Part shown: positions 31,510-41,623 of the stretch, piece after piece | Layout: every line of letters begins with the position of its first letter | How positions within the stretch are numbered: the stretch's first letter is position 1 | NCBI GenBank assembly: GCA_037176885.1 | Contig: JAWWNJ010000083.1 | Span: 930,001-994,000, forward strand | Length of the DNA: 64,000 nucleotides | From: Favolaschia claudopus | Lineage: Eukaryota > Basidiomycota > Agaricomycetes > Agaricales > Mycenaceae | Direction: 5' to 3' | Notes under the pieces: model-generated | The model's input: the letters and a program-made list of their open reading frames with translations, nothing else | Told to the model about the DNA's origin: nothing | Databases searched by the model: none | Made by a program: the position numbers and the translations under genes

Positions 31510-31599
31510 AGCAACGTTGCGCAGCGCTGCGCCCCGGGGCCTATTAGATGAAACCAAAACAGCGATCCCGATTCTGCTTGTTCGATTCAAGCCGTTGCT
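31510..31599 (+). ncRNA. tRNA-like element, best cloverleaf; its tail is split by a MITE
   Basis: Acceptor stem AGCAACG (31510-31516) / CGTTGCT (31593-31599). TT, then D-arm GCGC-AGCGCT-GCGC (31519-31532). Anticodon stem CGGGG (31535-31539) / TCCCG (31566-31570) with a 26-nt loop. Variable loop ATTCT. T-arm GCTTG-TTCGATT-CAAGC (31576-31592). One base after the acceptor stem comes the TA where a 1-kb MITE has inserted. The T6 run expected downstream lies beyond it, at 32644-32649. Confidence 0.65.
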
Positions 31600-31602
31600 C
31601 TA

Positions 31603-32608
31603 TGGCGGTCACATTGTACATTTAATATTCGCGCACAAAATTGTATGCGCGCACACAAATATTGCTGCGCGCGCGCAAAAGTCGGAGGCGATTTCCTTTT
31701 TGGGTGGGGTTTGACAGCTGCCCATCAACATCCTGGTACTTAGGATTCCCACAACCAGAATGAAACTCCAGTGGGCTATCAACGGTTTGACGAAGGTATG
31801 TAGCAAGTAAGCAACAAGTAATTTCCATCACATTGAATCAGCGTGGGCGGGCATCACAGCGTCGGGACTCGGGCGTCGGGATCATCAAATGTCATCGTGT
31901 CATAAGTCTTGACACGTGTTAGGTGAGAGGTCACGATCAGTGACGTAGAGCATCACATCACCGGCATTTTATCCCGATCGGCAAAGCCCGTGGCGGCGCG
32001 TAGCTACTAGCGGGTGTCGGGCGTCGGCGTCAACGCACGTCCCGCCTGATTTCGACTGGAGGGAGGAAACCCACAGCGGGCACGGTGGCGGAGTCAAATG
32101 ATCGCGGCAGCTTGCATTCTGTCTCAGATTCTCTCAATTTACTTGCAATTTACCGAGCATTTATATCTACTTATTCTACTCCCAAAGGTATAGCTCAACG
32201 GCGGCTAACGTCCGGGACAGGGCGGGACTTCACAGCGGCGTTTCCTCAATTTATCGGCCCGACAAGTTAATTGTTAAGTGCTAAGTTTCTAGTTGGAGAA
32301 ATTTCGCCCAAAAACGTTGCGTAAATAGCGAGCCGAAATTTCCATATAAGGAGATTACGCGGTCACGTGACGGGCTATTTACGCAACGTTTTTCCGCGAA
32401 ATTTTTCCAACTAGAAACTTAGCACTTAACAATTAACTTGTCGGGCCGATAAATTGAGGAAACGCCGCTGTGCTTGGTGTTGCCGATGGGCAGCTGTCAA
32501 ACCCAACCCAAAAAGGAAATCACCTCTGGCTTTTGCGCGCGCACAGCAATATTTGTGTGCGCGCATACAATTTTGTGCGCGAATATTAAATGTACAAAGT
32601 GACCGCCA
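31603..32608. mobile_element. 1,006-bp MITE-like element with 124-bp terminal inverted repeats
   Basis: Arms 31603-31726 and 32485-32608 are inverted copies with only a few differences, starting TGGCGGTCAC and ending GTGACCGCCA. TA stands on both outer sides (31601-31602 and 32609-32610), the target duplication of the Tc1/mariner superfamily. Between the arms lie 500 bp without a coding frame and a second, smaller palindromic element. There is no transposase, so it would depend on a helper copy elsewhere. Confidence 0.85.
32231..32472. mobile_element. 242-bp palindromic MITE nested in the larger one
   Basis: Arms of 99 bp (32231-32329 and 32374-32472), beginning CACAGCGGCGTTTCC, are near-perfect inverted copies around a 44-bp spacer. 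CTT flanks both sides (32228-32230 and 32473-32475), a likely 3-bp target duplication as in PIF/Harbinger-type elements. The different target length from the outer element supports two separate insertions. Confidence 0.8.
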
Positions 32609-32883
32609 TATTGCTCATGAAAGAAACGCGTGTACGTCAACTATTTTTTGGCTGCTCACAGCTCGAAGCTCATGATCATGGCTAATGTGCCCTTTTCTCA
32701 AGGTTTGCAATCAAATTGAAATAACAGATTTCTCCCGACTTGGTCACCTTCGAAAACCACAACCATCCCAACATCGCCGAGAAAGCCGAGGGGCTGCATG
32801 TGATTACTCCGTCACCGTGACGCGTCGCGTCATCCCGAACAAACAACAACAAGCACAGGCGCTTTTTCCTTCCGAGCCCCGCC

Positions 32884-33427
32884 ATGCCCGTGCAACTTCC
32901 CGACATTCCACAAGTTCTGCGAGACCGAATGGGTGCTCCACTCGTCGCGCCTCAAGACCCTCCCACGCAAGCCGACGTAGGCCGCGCCGCCAGCCTCAAA
33001 TATCAAGCTACGCTCGCAGAAGGTGAGAATCGCTCGAATCAGCGCGTACCATCTCGTATCGCGCACCTACAGGCTACAGGGAGATCGAAACCGCCTCCCT
33101 CGGTCTCGTCGCGGCGTACGAGCAGAAGGTCATTGCAGCTCATAACGCAAGCCTAGGTGTGCTTGTTTCTACGTTAATATTCATTGTCTTAAGCTTCTCT
33201 CTTATTTTCTGTATCTACAGCCCTCGAGAACGCCCTCACGATGGAAAACCTCCGAACCATGTTCCGCGAAGAGCTGAACCCACTCCAGGAGCAACTGACC
33301 ACATTGGAGCGCAAAGTGGACAAGATAGCCGCTCAGGCGGAAAGGGTAAGCATTCTGGATGCCATGTGCTCGCGTTTCTTCTTCTAAGGTCAATCCCTAG
33401 GCATTCGAGGCGCAGCTTACCAGTTAA
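32884..33427 (+). CDS. Small predicted coiled-coil protein of unknown function
   Basis: Four short exons with good GT-AG borders make a protein of roughly 120 residues: MPVQLPDIPQVLRDRMGAPL ... KYQATLAEG, then a split codon, YREIETASLGLVAAYEQKV, then LENALTMENLRTMFREELNP and QEQLTTLERKVDKIAAQAER, ending AFEAQLTS with TAA at 33425-33427. The second half shows heptad spacing of Leu/Val/Ile and is probably a coiled coil. No signal peptide or known domain is seen. It sits between the MITE and the Gag-only retrotransposon, so it may belong to an otherwise mobile-rich region. The last intron (33348-33402) is the least certain. Confidence 0.55.
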
Positions 33428-33659
33428 GACTTTTTCCCGGCGGCAGCTTACAATTCATAAGTATTTACATGCAGAGAATGTAAGTAACCGTTTTTCAATC
33501 TGTTCTGTTCTCTTCGCCTCAGGCATCTGTATGTTCTCGCCACAGGCTTACAGTCTCTTTCCCAGTTGCTCCGCTGAGAGAAATACATCGGAATATCAGC
33601 GACACAGTATGAAATATGTTTGCAACACTGCTACGGCTCTACCTTGTCTGTTTCACCGA

Positions 33660-33762
33660 GGCAACGTTGCGCAGCGCTGCGCCCCGGTCCTATGTAGTAA
33701 TATTTGTAACCTGAAATGGTCACAATAATCCGCATTCAGCTTGTTCGATTCAAGCCGTTGCT
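33660..33762 (+). ncRNA. tRNA-like element with a long central insertion
   Basis: Shares with the copy at 31510 the exact block GCAACGTTGCGCAGCGCTGC (acceptor strand plus D-arm). T-arm GCTTG-TTCGATT-CAAGC at 33739-33755, followed by CGTTGCT (33756-33762). The insertion between D-arm and T-arm is longer and the anticodon stem is weak. Only a TTTT run is seen downstream. Confidence 0.55.
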
Positions 33763-33926
33763 TTGACTTTGACCTCGAGCCGAATTGTTTTGTTGCTCAG
33801 AAACTGGAAGCTGATCTGGTTTCAGCCAAATTCTCTTCCGTTCTTGTCACCTTCAAAATTTCTCATCCCCGCCTAATCCCACCCTGCAACGTCGCACATC
33901 AGTGTGCTTGTGCAGGTCTCTGGATG

Positions 33927-34348
33927 TGTCATGGATCACAGACGTCTTTGTGCACGGACGTCTCGGCTCCAAGTCTACGATCGTGAGTCTTGAACATTGT
34001 TCCTATGTCTATCTTTTATCCCTTGACTCTACATTCCATTCTCTCCTCATCATTCCTATCCTGAGACCCTACCTAGTTTCCTATGTCATTTATCCCTGTC
34101 TCAGAGACTCCCTACCATGTATAAGAAGTCGTAGATACTTCCGTTGAATATCATCTTACATTCAACCTACTTCTGTGTGCAAACACTTCTATTCAACAAT
34201 CTACTCTCAAGTAACTAGTAAAGCTTGATGCTACTAGTCTACTTCTCTGCTGGAGAAATACGGTAAAGCGGAACGCTACTGTATTTTGGCATCACCCTTC
34301 GCTTGCGGATTTCCACGAAGAACTCGCGGATCGACCGTATTCGTAACA
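33927..34348 (+). repeat. Left LTR of the Gag-only element
   Basis: 422 bp, TGT...ACA ends, reads identically to the right LTR. It carries the element's presumed promoter. Confidence 0.93.
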
Positions 34349-34427
34349 TTGGTGGACACATTGGGAAATCCGCTAAGCATTTATCCCTTTGACACACTTC
34401 GCCACTCACCTTCAACCATCCTTCATC

Positions 34428-36800
34428 ATGACGAACAACAAGAAGAAGAACAAGAATAAGGGCCAGAAGGGAAAGCACGGCTCTGTTCAGAACACCCCGG
34501 ACAATTCAGCAGATCACGCTGCTGATAATCCTGTCGCTACATCCACGATTTTTCATCCAAACGAGAGTCCCGGACCACCGCAGGATCCTGTTCCAACTCA
34601 GTTCCCGTTTGATCCCGGTACACATGGTTCACCCCCGCCGTCTCGTTCACCCTCGCTTCTATCGTCTCCCTCGAGACGTTCCCCTACGGGGCCTAAATCG
34701 GGTGAAGATGAGAGCTTCGCAATCCCTGAGTTCACGGGATATGCTGGAGGCTACTCCCCTCGATCCGTTGACGAGCATGCACCGATTGTTCACAGACACC
34801 TGGAGCTTCCTAGCTTCCTTTCCCTCTCTACCATCATTCGCAAACACCCGGAATATGCTCCCCGTCATGCTCATGCTCTTGAGATTGGAGCCTCATCTTT
34901 TGCGAAACAGTTTCTCGAGGATCCATCTAAACTCTCGGTTCAACATGCAGAGATTTTCGATGGAGCATTGCAGGCCTTGTTGGAAGCGCTCACTGAGGTT
35001 GAATGCACCGAGTTGCGGAACAATGGAGGACAGGTCTATCGTCTTCGACGCGACACATTTTGGATGCTTTTGAAGCAGCTCGAAGATCTTCGAAAGTGCG
35101 CATCGGAAGCGTTTCAAGTTTGGGGCCAAAGCTTGCCTTCCATGCCAACCTGGGGGCGCTCGGAAGATCCTTTCGCTTGGTACGCAGCGAACGAATTCGA
35201 AATCCTGGGCATTTCATATCGAGTTGAGGTTGAAGCCTTTCTTGTGGCGTTGACTCAGTGCTTTGATTTTGGAATCAACGAAATTAGGGCCTTCAGCGAA
35301 TCGGCTGAGAATAGCTTCCACCAGTATCCGAGTCGTCAATCCTCGGTGAAAACCAGACGCTCGTTGCCGTCGGTGGAACGCTCCCCTACTTCATTCTCGC
35401 CTACGCCTCGTCTCCGCCGAATTTCACCATTGCCTCCTCCGGTTCCAGCAAGTGGAAATGGCGAGAACGAGCGCGATTCGGAGATGGACAACCCCGGACA
35501 TATTGATGAGCCAGAAATCAAGGAAGAGGACAAGAGGGACACAAGAACTTCCAAAGGCAATTCTCGTCGCGCTACTGTTGAAGAGGTCTCGGATGAAGAT
35601 GCTCCTCCGATTCGCAGACGCTCTGTACGCCGCACAAAGATGGAGGAGGTCCCCGAAGAATACGATCTTGGCTATGAGACAGCGGTTGAAGACGCAAAAT
35701 TCATACCTGTCTCAATTCCAGATTCCGATTTGGTTTTTGGAAGAGCTCGCGCGACCCCGCCTACGCATTTTCACGCTGCGTTTGCGCCTATGCCCTTCGA
35801 GCTTAAACACAACACTACTCAGAATTCGCCGGCATTGCGGGATACAACTCGTGATACACCCCCGCGTTTTACGAGCTTGGGAATTCAAGTGCCGGGGTAT
35901 CCGCGTCGATCACAGAGCGTTTCGGCACCGCGAACCGCTACAATTCTTGGGCAGGAAGGTCCTAGTGACTCGGATGGCTCAGATTCGTCTGATTCTGACG
36001 ACAGAGGCGACCGTCGGCGCGGCCAACAGAGTTTCAACCGTGGGAACACTGGAAGGGGTCCGCCGAACAAACCACCGCCGAGTCGTGCCGCCGCGGGCGA
36101 CCCAGGTGACCCGGATGATAGTTCGAGCGACTCCAGTGACGAGGATAGAAGAGATTCTCGCGCACGGCACTTGAAATCATCGAAGAAGGACAACAATAAA
36201 TCAAAGGACGACAACAACGAAAGCCGATACTTTGACTTGCGGCTCAAAGACGCGGACATTCCAAAGTGGGATGGGGATCCGGACAAACTGCTGCGATGGA
36301 TTCAGGAAATCAATCTATTCGCAGAGGGGGGAGAACGCGCCTTCAAACAACTAGGTCTCATCGTTCCACGGGCATTAACTGGCCCTGCAAAGAGCTGGTA
36401 CTTCAGTCTTGGCGAAAAATATCAGCAAGAAATTCGGCAAGACTGGGGAACTATGCGCAAAGGGATTGCGAATTTCTTCCTTACCAGCAAATGGCTTGAA
36501 AAGACTCGGGCCAAGGCACTGCGCGCGAAATTCCGAGAGCACGGATTTGCAAAGGAAAAACCCACCGATTATTTCATTCGCAAACGCGAATTGCTCAGTT
36601 CGGTCTACACGCTCAGCGACTCTGATGTTATTTCTGAAGTCATGAACGGGGCTCCTCGCAATTGGTGCACCGTGCTTGACACACAGAAATACAAGAAAGT
36701 TGTCGAGTTTCACGCCGCGCTCGCATTCCACGAAGATACACTGTTGGAATTAGCGCTGGATTGGATGGAAACGGAAGTTGAACATACTGTTGAGTTCTGA
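34428..36800 (+). CDS. Gag-like protein of a non-autonomous retrotransposon (790 aa)
   Basis: The first ATG of the frame is at 34428, followed by a very basic start (MTNNKKKNKNKGQKGKHG). The N-terminal two thirds are Pro/Ser- and acid-rich and probably disordered, with arginine-rich and DSSSDSSDEDRRDSR-like patches near 36100-36160. The C-terminal 190 residues form a retrotransposon Gag domain: IPKWDGDPDKLLRWIQEINL, ALTGPAKSWYFSL, WGTMRKGIANFFLTSKWLEK and PTDYFIRKRELLSSVYTLSD. No zinc knuckle follows and the frame ends 28 bp before the right LTR. An uninterrupted frame in an element lacking Pol suggests selection on Gag for recognition or packaging. The domain resembles Ty3/gypsy Gag more than copia Gag. 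Confidence 0.85.
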   Translation: MTNNKKKNKNKGQKGKHGSVQNTPDNSADHAADNPVATSTIFHPNESPGPPQDPVPTQFPFDPGTHGSPPPSRSPSLLSSPSRRSPTGPKSGEDESFAIPEFTGYAGGYSPRSVDEHAPIVHRHLELPSFLSLSTIIRKHPEYAPRHAHALEIGASSFAKQFLEDPSKLSVQHAEIFDGALQALLEALTEVECTELRNNGGQVYRLRRDTFWMLLKQLEDLRKCASEAFQVWGQSLPSMPTWGRSEDPFAWYAANEFEILGISYRVEVEAFLVALTQCFDFGINEIRAFSESAENSFHQYPSRQSSVKTRRSLPSVERSPTSFSPTPRLRRISPLPPPVPASGNGENERDSEMDNPGHIDEPEIKEEDKRDTRTSKGNSRRATVEEVSDEDAPPIRRRSVRRTKMEEVPEEYDLGYETAVEDAKFIPVSIPDSDLVFGRARATPPTHFHAAFAPMPFELKHNTTQNSPALRDTTRDTPPRFTSLGIQVPGYPRRSQSVSAPRTATILGQEGPSDSDGSDSSDSDDRGDRRRGQQSFNRGNTGRGPPNKPPPSRAAAGDPGDPDDSSSDSSDEDRRDSRARHLKSSKKDNNKSKDDNNESRYFDLRLKDADIPKWDGDPDKLLRWIQEINLFAEGGERAFKQLGLIVPRALTGPAKSWYFSLGEKYQQEIRQDWGTMRKGIANFFLTSKWLEKTRAKALRAKFREHGFAKEKPTDYFIRKRELLSSVYTLSDSDVISEVMNGAPRNWCTVLDTQKYKKVVEFHAALAFHEDTLLELALDWMETEVEHTVEF

Positions 36801-36828
36801 TCCTCACAACCGTAGACTGGGGGGGCTA

Positions 36829-37250
36829 TGTCATGGATCACAGACGTCTTTGTGCACGGACGTCTCGGCTCCAAGTCTACGATCGTGAGTCTTGAACATT
36901 GTTCCTATGTCTATCTTTTATCCCTTGACTCTACATTCCATTCTCTCCTCATCATTCCTATCCTGAGACCCTACCTAGTTTCCTATGTCATTTATCCCTG
37001 TCTCAGAGACTCCCTACCATGTATAAGAAGTCGTAGATACTTCCGTTGAATATCATCTTACATTCAACCTACTTCTGTGTGCAAACACTTCTATTCAACA
37101 ATCTACTCTCAAGTAACTAGTAAAGCTTGATGCTACTAGTCTACTTCTCTGCTGGAGAAATACGGTAAAGCGGAACGCTACTGTATTTTGGCATCACCCT
37201 TCGCTTGCGGATTTCCACGAAGAACTCGCGGATCGACCGTATTCGTAACA
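36829..37250 (+). repeat. Right LTR of the Gag-only element
   Basis: 422 bp, identical on reading to the left LTR and followed by the target duplication GGATG. Confidence 0.93.
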
Positions 37251-37255
37251 GGATG

Positions 37256-38787
37256 TGGGTCTCACCTCTTATTTAATCCCGGTACTTGGGGTAGAGGGCC
37301 GATGCAGAGTTGCACGGCAGTTCGAGTACTTATTGATTTCTTTCAGACTTGGTTTGTGTGCTGCGAGAGGATTGTCGGAAGATCTGAATTCGGTTGGCAT
37401 TCCTTGACCAAGCATTATAGCACTTTTCGAGCTACCTCTTAAGCTTTAAACCACTTCAGGTTGAAGCACTTTATCAAGCACCATGAAGAAAAATCATAAT
37501 CGTACGGAATGCCTCTACGACTCGTCAATGACTCGAGCACACAAAGTTCAACAAACCTATTATAATTGGGTATCAAGCCCGATCAGCCAAATTGGACTTT
37601 TCCGACAAGCAAGATGTGCGGAAGAAATGCACTGTAAGTCATTATTTGCCAAATGCAGAATCTCAAGTCAGGGCTGTATAGTTGCCAGCTGAAGGTGATC
37701 GAGTCAAGCAAGCAAGGACGAATGAAGGTAAGTGCAGCCAACCAAGTCCAAAATCTCGGACAGGCTTTGAGACAAATGGTCCGAAGGATGTTTGAGTCGG
37801 ACACTTGATTGTAAGGAGAAAGAGGGGTGCATCTGTAGCCTGGCAGTACCCATCGCCGTTTGATCTTGATTGGAAACTGGTTACGATTCAGGTTCCAGAA
37901 TTTAGAAAGAGCCGTTTGAGGAATTCCAAGAGCTTCAAGTTGACAATTAACCTCGGATGACAGGCTGCGCAACACAGAAAAAGATGACGACCAATGCAAA
38001 GAAGGAGAAACTCGCGAGGACCGAATGAGAAGCGCCGTGGATGGTGGTGGTCAGAGAACAGGCCTTGACAAAATTGGTCGGACATTCAGCGAGTCGGATG
38101 CCACCGCGATCTTGGATCTTGATCTGACTCTCTTGATTTTCTCGAGATTTCCCCTTCGCCTGATGAGACTGCAATCAAACAATATAAATACAGCGCGACA
38201 CGCAAATGACAAGCAACAAATTCTGACATGCTTTCTCGATAAAACTGGGTTCAGAGAACTAAAACTTCTGACTATCCCACAGCTGCCGGAGATTTTGCCG
38301 AAACGACGTGCTCTCGGCATTCACCAACCTGAATTAGCCCAATCAATGACGCCGAGCACGGCCGCCGCGGCGTGTTGGATATTGGCAATTGTGAGCATCG
38401 GTAGACTCGGCTTGATCAGCAGAACTGGTAGTCCACAAATCAAGACATAACAACTGACACTGAGTGATTTGGAAACATGCACTACTCAAAGCTCGCCCAG
38501 TCGATGCTGGCGCATCGACCGGCTCGCATTGGGAAGTGATCGGGACCATCAACAAACTTTTTGTCTCACTGGGGTTAGGGTCAATTTCACCGAGTCAAGC
38601 TTTTCACACGATCACAAAACTGCAGTCCATTAGAAACTTTGTAATGAATCTAAATATAAAGCTAATGGATTTAGTGGCTGTCCCCATCAAAAACCGTTAA
38701 TCGAAAAGGGAGGACTTACTTTTGCAGCGCTCTCAAAATCACCGTGGTAACATTTTAAAAGAACGACTACATAAGTACTCGTAAACT
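37256..38787. other. Intergenic stretch
   Basis: No gene supported. Minus-strand frames at 37583-38320 include one short hydrophobic segment (near 37965-38030), but no exon structure or family supports them. A perfect inverted repeat GTCGATG...CATCGAC lies at about 38501-38520. Confidence 0.35.
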
Positions 38788-38837
38788 ACTTGTTCGATCC
38801 AAGCCGTTGCTCTACTTCGGGTAGATATGGATTTTTT
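38788..38837 (+). ncRNA. tRNA-like B-box element, 3' half
   Basis: T-arm CTTG-TTCGATC-CAAG within 38788-38804, then CGTTGCT (38805-38811). A TTCG-loop hairpin CTAC-TTCG-GGTAG follows, and a T6 run at 38832-38837. The 5' half is not recognisable. Confidence 0.5.
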
Positions 38838-39258
38838 ACATCGATTATCACTTAACTTATAATAGGTAGGCTGCATGTTATTTTTTTCGTGTCACCCTGT
38901 CGTCCGACGTTGGTTTTTCAAACACCCCCGATTTGATCCTCCGATATCAAGTTCTCCACAGAGCTTGAGGCTCTCGTCCCAATCCAGCCATGGCCGAGGG
39001 CTGGTTTGGATCCATCCGAGAGGCCCATTCAAGCCATCTATATTATATGAGGCGGTGAGATATGTCGAAATCGTTGTATTTGATTCTCGACAATTCTTGC
39101 AGAAACATCAGACCAGAGAAGCAATATGCATCAAGTGAAATGGATAAATCAGCAAGAGAGAAGAGAAAACGATAGTGAAAGCTCTATACGATAGACTACG
39201 CTCGGTGGATGGATATGTATACGTCCCAGGGCAGAGAAAGATTCAAGCGAGACAGAAA

Positions 39259-40647
39259 TCAACCCGACAAGTACCTCTCCGAGATCGCCTTGACCCTCGA
39301 ATCAACCTTCCCCAACAATTCCAAAGTCTCAACCTACCACACACACACCCAAAGTCACAAAAGCACCCAGAAAAGAATCAACACAAACACATACCCAAAT
39401 CCTCTCCTCCACCCTCCCCCCCTCCTCGGTCTCCATATCCGGATGCGGCTTCCACACCTCCGCGCGATTCATAAACTGCCCCCTCAACTCGTCCTCCTTC
39501 CCTCCCACCGCCGCAGCGACCAACCGCCTCGCCCCCACCTCTGTGGGCAGCGCGATCAGGGTTTCCATGAGTTTCGCGACGTGCTTGAAGGTGCCGGTGA
39601 GGTCGCGCCGGAGCTCGGAGACGCAGAAGCCGGGGGCGGGGGCGACGGCGATGAGGGGGGAGGTGCGGGGGAGGTGGGTTGTGAGGGAGCGGGTGAAGGA
39701 GAGGTTGAGGACTGTGTTAGATAGATGATGAGGAAGAGTCCCATATAGAATAGATTGACAAACGTTTTGTGATGGAATATTGCTGTCGCATACGACTGAG
39801 AGAGATAGCGACAAGTGTCAGGAGAGTGAACACTGACAACGGAACTCGAATGATCACTCACGCGCCCTTCTTCAGATACTCCGGATCAGCCAAAGTCTTC
39901 ACGATGCCGCGCTGCGCAACCGCCTCTGGCTCAAACCCAACATCGTAGATTAGCTCGCTCGAGACGCTGACGATGCGAGGTCGGGTACCGCACTCCCGAG
40001 CGGTCCTCTCCATTGTCGGAAGAAGCAGGAGCACGACGAGGGATGTCGCAAGGTAGTTGACTTGCATTCTGCAGTCACATTTTCCATCGTTAGCACACGG
40101 CAAAAAATCGCAGGAATTCGACGCACGTAGACTCCCACCCGTCCTTCGTAGGGATGAACTTCCCGGGCTCCATAGCAGCGTTAGCTAGGAGGATATCGAG
40201 ACGGCCACCCTCCCGTTCGTACTTGTCCACGAAAGAAATGACGGAGCGGAAGTCCGCTAGATCGACAATCCATAGTTCGCCTTTGGTATACCCCGTCTCC
40301 TGGCGCAGCTCTGCGAACACATCCATATTGTTCAGCTTGCTGAAGTCAAAATACATTGAAAAAAACGCAATACTCACTCTCAACAGCAGCCCTTCCTCGA
40401 CTCTCGCTGCGACACGCGAGAATGATTTTCCCCGGGTTCATACCCGCGAAATGTATGCAGCTCTCGAATCCGATACCGGTGTTTGCGCCTTAAACGCCCA
40501 AATCATGAGCCGAATCTCCGAATACAAAAGGAACGAAAACACACCCAAGACAACAACAGTCTTCCCCGTCAAATTTGCTTCCACAACCGGCGGCTGTTTA
40601 CACGTCTGGGCTTTAAGCCTATTCATGAGTGTCGGCTCCGGCGGCAT
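39259..40647 (-). CDS. Short-chain dehydrogenase/reductase (SDR)
   Basis: An NAD(P)-dependent oxidoreductase of the classical SDR type, of the kind often annotated retinol dehydrogenase-like in mushrooms; the substrate is unknown. After splicing it reads LTGKTVVVLGANTGIGFES (cofactor-binding TGxxxGIG-type loop), ILACRSESRGRAAVEKL, DLADFRSVISFVDKYE, LDILLANAAM (NAG-type motif with A), then IVSVSSEL with the catalytic Ser. The catalytic YSITK (YxxxK) is built from a small exon at about 39773-39788 joined to LLNLSFTRSL. The C terminus is VETLELLGKVDSRVKAISER, ending with TGA at 39259-39261. Six introns have GT-AG borders. An upstream in-frame start (about 40737) is not ATG, so 40647 is preferred. 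No TE or cluster partner is adjacent on this side except the CACTA element 375 bp upstream. Confidence 0.88.
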
Positions 40648-41194
40648 AATGAGGGTTTTTCGAGAAAGTTGAAGGTGAGAAAAGGACTTGCGGGATGGTG
40701 GCTGGACGCTACATCGAGCCAGGGTTAAATACCACAAGGATGTCTCAATATCTATGAGTAATGCACAGAAAAAAATGTCTAGGAGAACAAATACCTAGCT
40801 GATGTGACATTTTGGATGGCGCGAGGGTGTCAGACGGGGTTACTCAAAATCTGAGTCGGTGAATCGGGCGGGGGAGCGTAAATCGCGAGATAGCTCGCTA
40901 TTTGATGTGGTGGTTGAGGAAGACGTGGCGTCCTGCCGAGCATTTACGGCACGGCAGTGATAAGCGACATCACGGTAATTTCCGACGTGCTTCGAACTCA
41001 ACGATTGCCAGTGAACGTTGAACCCCAGTGAAAACGTCGGGCAGCCGGATCGAGCTGCCTCGAACTTCCTAGAACTTTTTCTCAGGGTCGCAACTGGCTC
41101 GACATTTGGCCGAGAGCTCGATCTGGTTCGACAATTTTGTCATAGCACGTAGAACTACAAAGAACTACATAGAACACACTCGAATCAGGTACCG

Positions 41195-41300
41195 TCCACT
41201 GCCCCCGCTCATCCCGCCCCCACTTGTCCTGCCCCCCGCTTGCCCCGCCCCCCGCTTGTCCCGCCCCCGCTTGTCCCCACGCCCCCGCGCTATCCCGTTC
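41195..41300 (+). repeat. C-rich minisatellite near the transposon end
   Basis: About six imperfect copies of CGCTTGTCCCGCCCC / CGCTTGCCCCGCCCC. It lies inside the transposon, between the terminal repeat and the second gene. Confidence 0.7.
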
Positions 41301-41623
41301 CCGCTCTCCATTGTGCGCGCCGCTCCATACTTCCATTGAGAATATGCAGACATGCCGACCTGTTAATCAGGATCAAACAAACTCATGTTGAAGCGAACAA
41401 ACATACCAAAAAAGTTATTCGTCTGAGTTTTGAGAACGCGATTGAAAAGAGAGTGACGCTGCTGACGATATTAACTACGTGAAGGATCGAAAGAAAGATA
41501 ACTCACCTGCGAATGAATGGAAATGTCATATTGGTTTCTGGTTCCCAAGAAAGAGATTTGAATGAAAGGCGATAGTCGTTCTAGGATCTATCTGAGGCTT
41601 GGTGAAAGGCGAGCAACTAAAAC

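Larger units (their letters stand above)
33927..37250 (+). mobile_element. Non-autonomous, Gag-only LTR retrotransposon
   Basis: A 3,324-bp element with two 422-bp LTRs that read identically, starting TGTCATGG and ending CGTAACA. It is flanked by a perfect 5-bp duplication GGATG (33922-33926 and 37251-37255). TTGGTGGACAC directly after the left LTR is a plausible primer-binding site, and TGGGGGGGC before the right LTR is the purine tract. The only long frame is a Gag-like protein. Protease, reverse transcriptase and integrase are missing, so mobilisation needs proteins from another element. Identical LTRs show that it moved recently. Confidence 0.93.

Noticed and set aside
37947..38174. Minus-strand frame with a hydrophobic segment, possible small membrane protein
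   Set aside because: Begins at a non-ATG codon, is very short and has no supporting context.
38570..38582. GGGGTTAGGGT as a telomere relic
   Set aside because: Less than two units; chance is sufficient.
41195..41300. C-rich direct repeats considered as a CRISPR-like array
   Set aside because: Contiguous imperfect minisatellite units without spacers, in a eukaryotic genome and inside a transposon.
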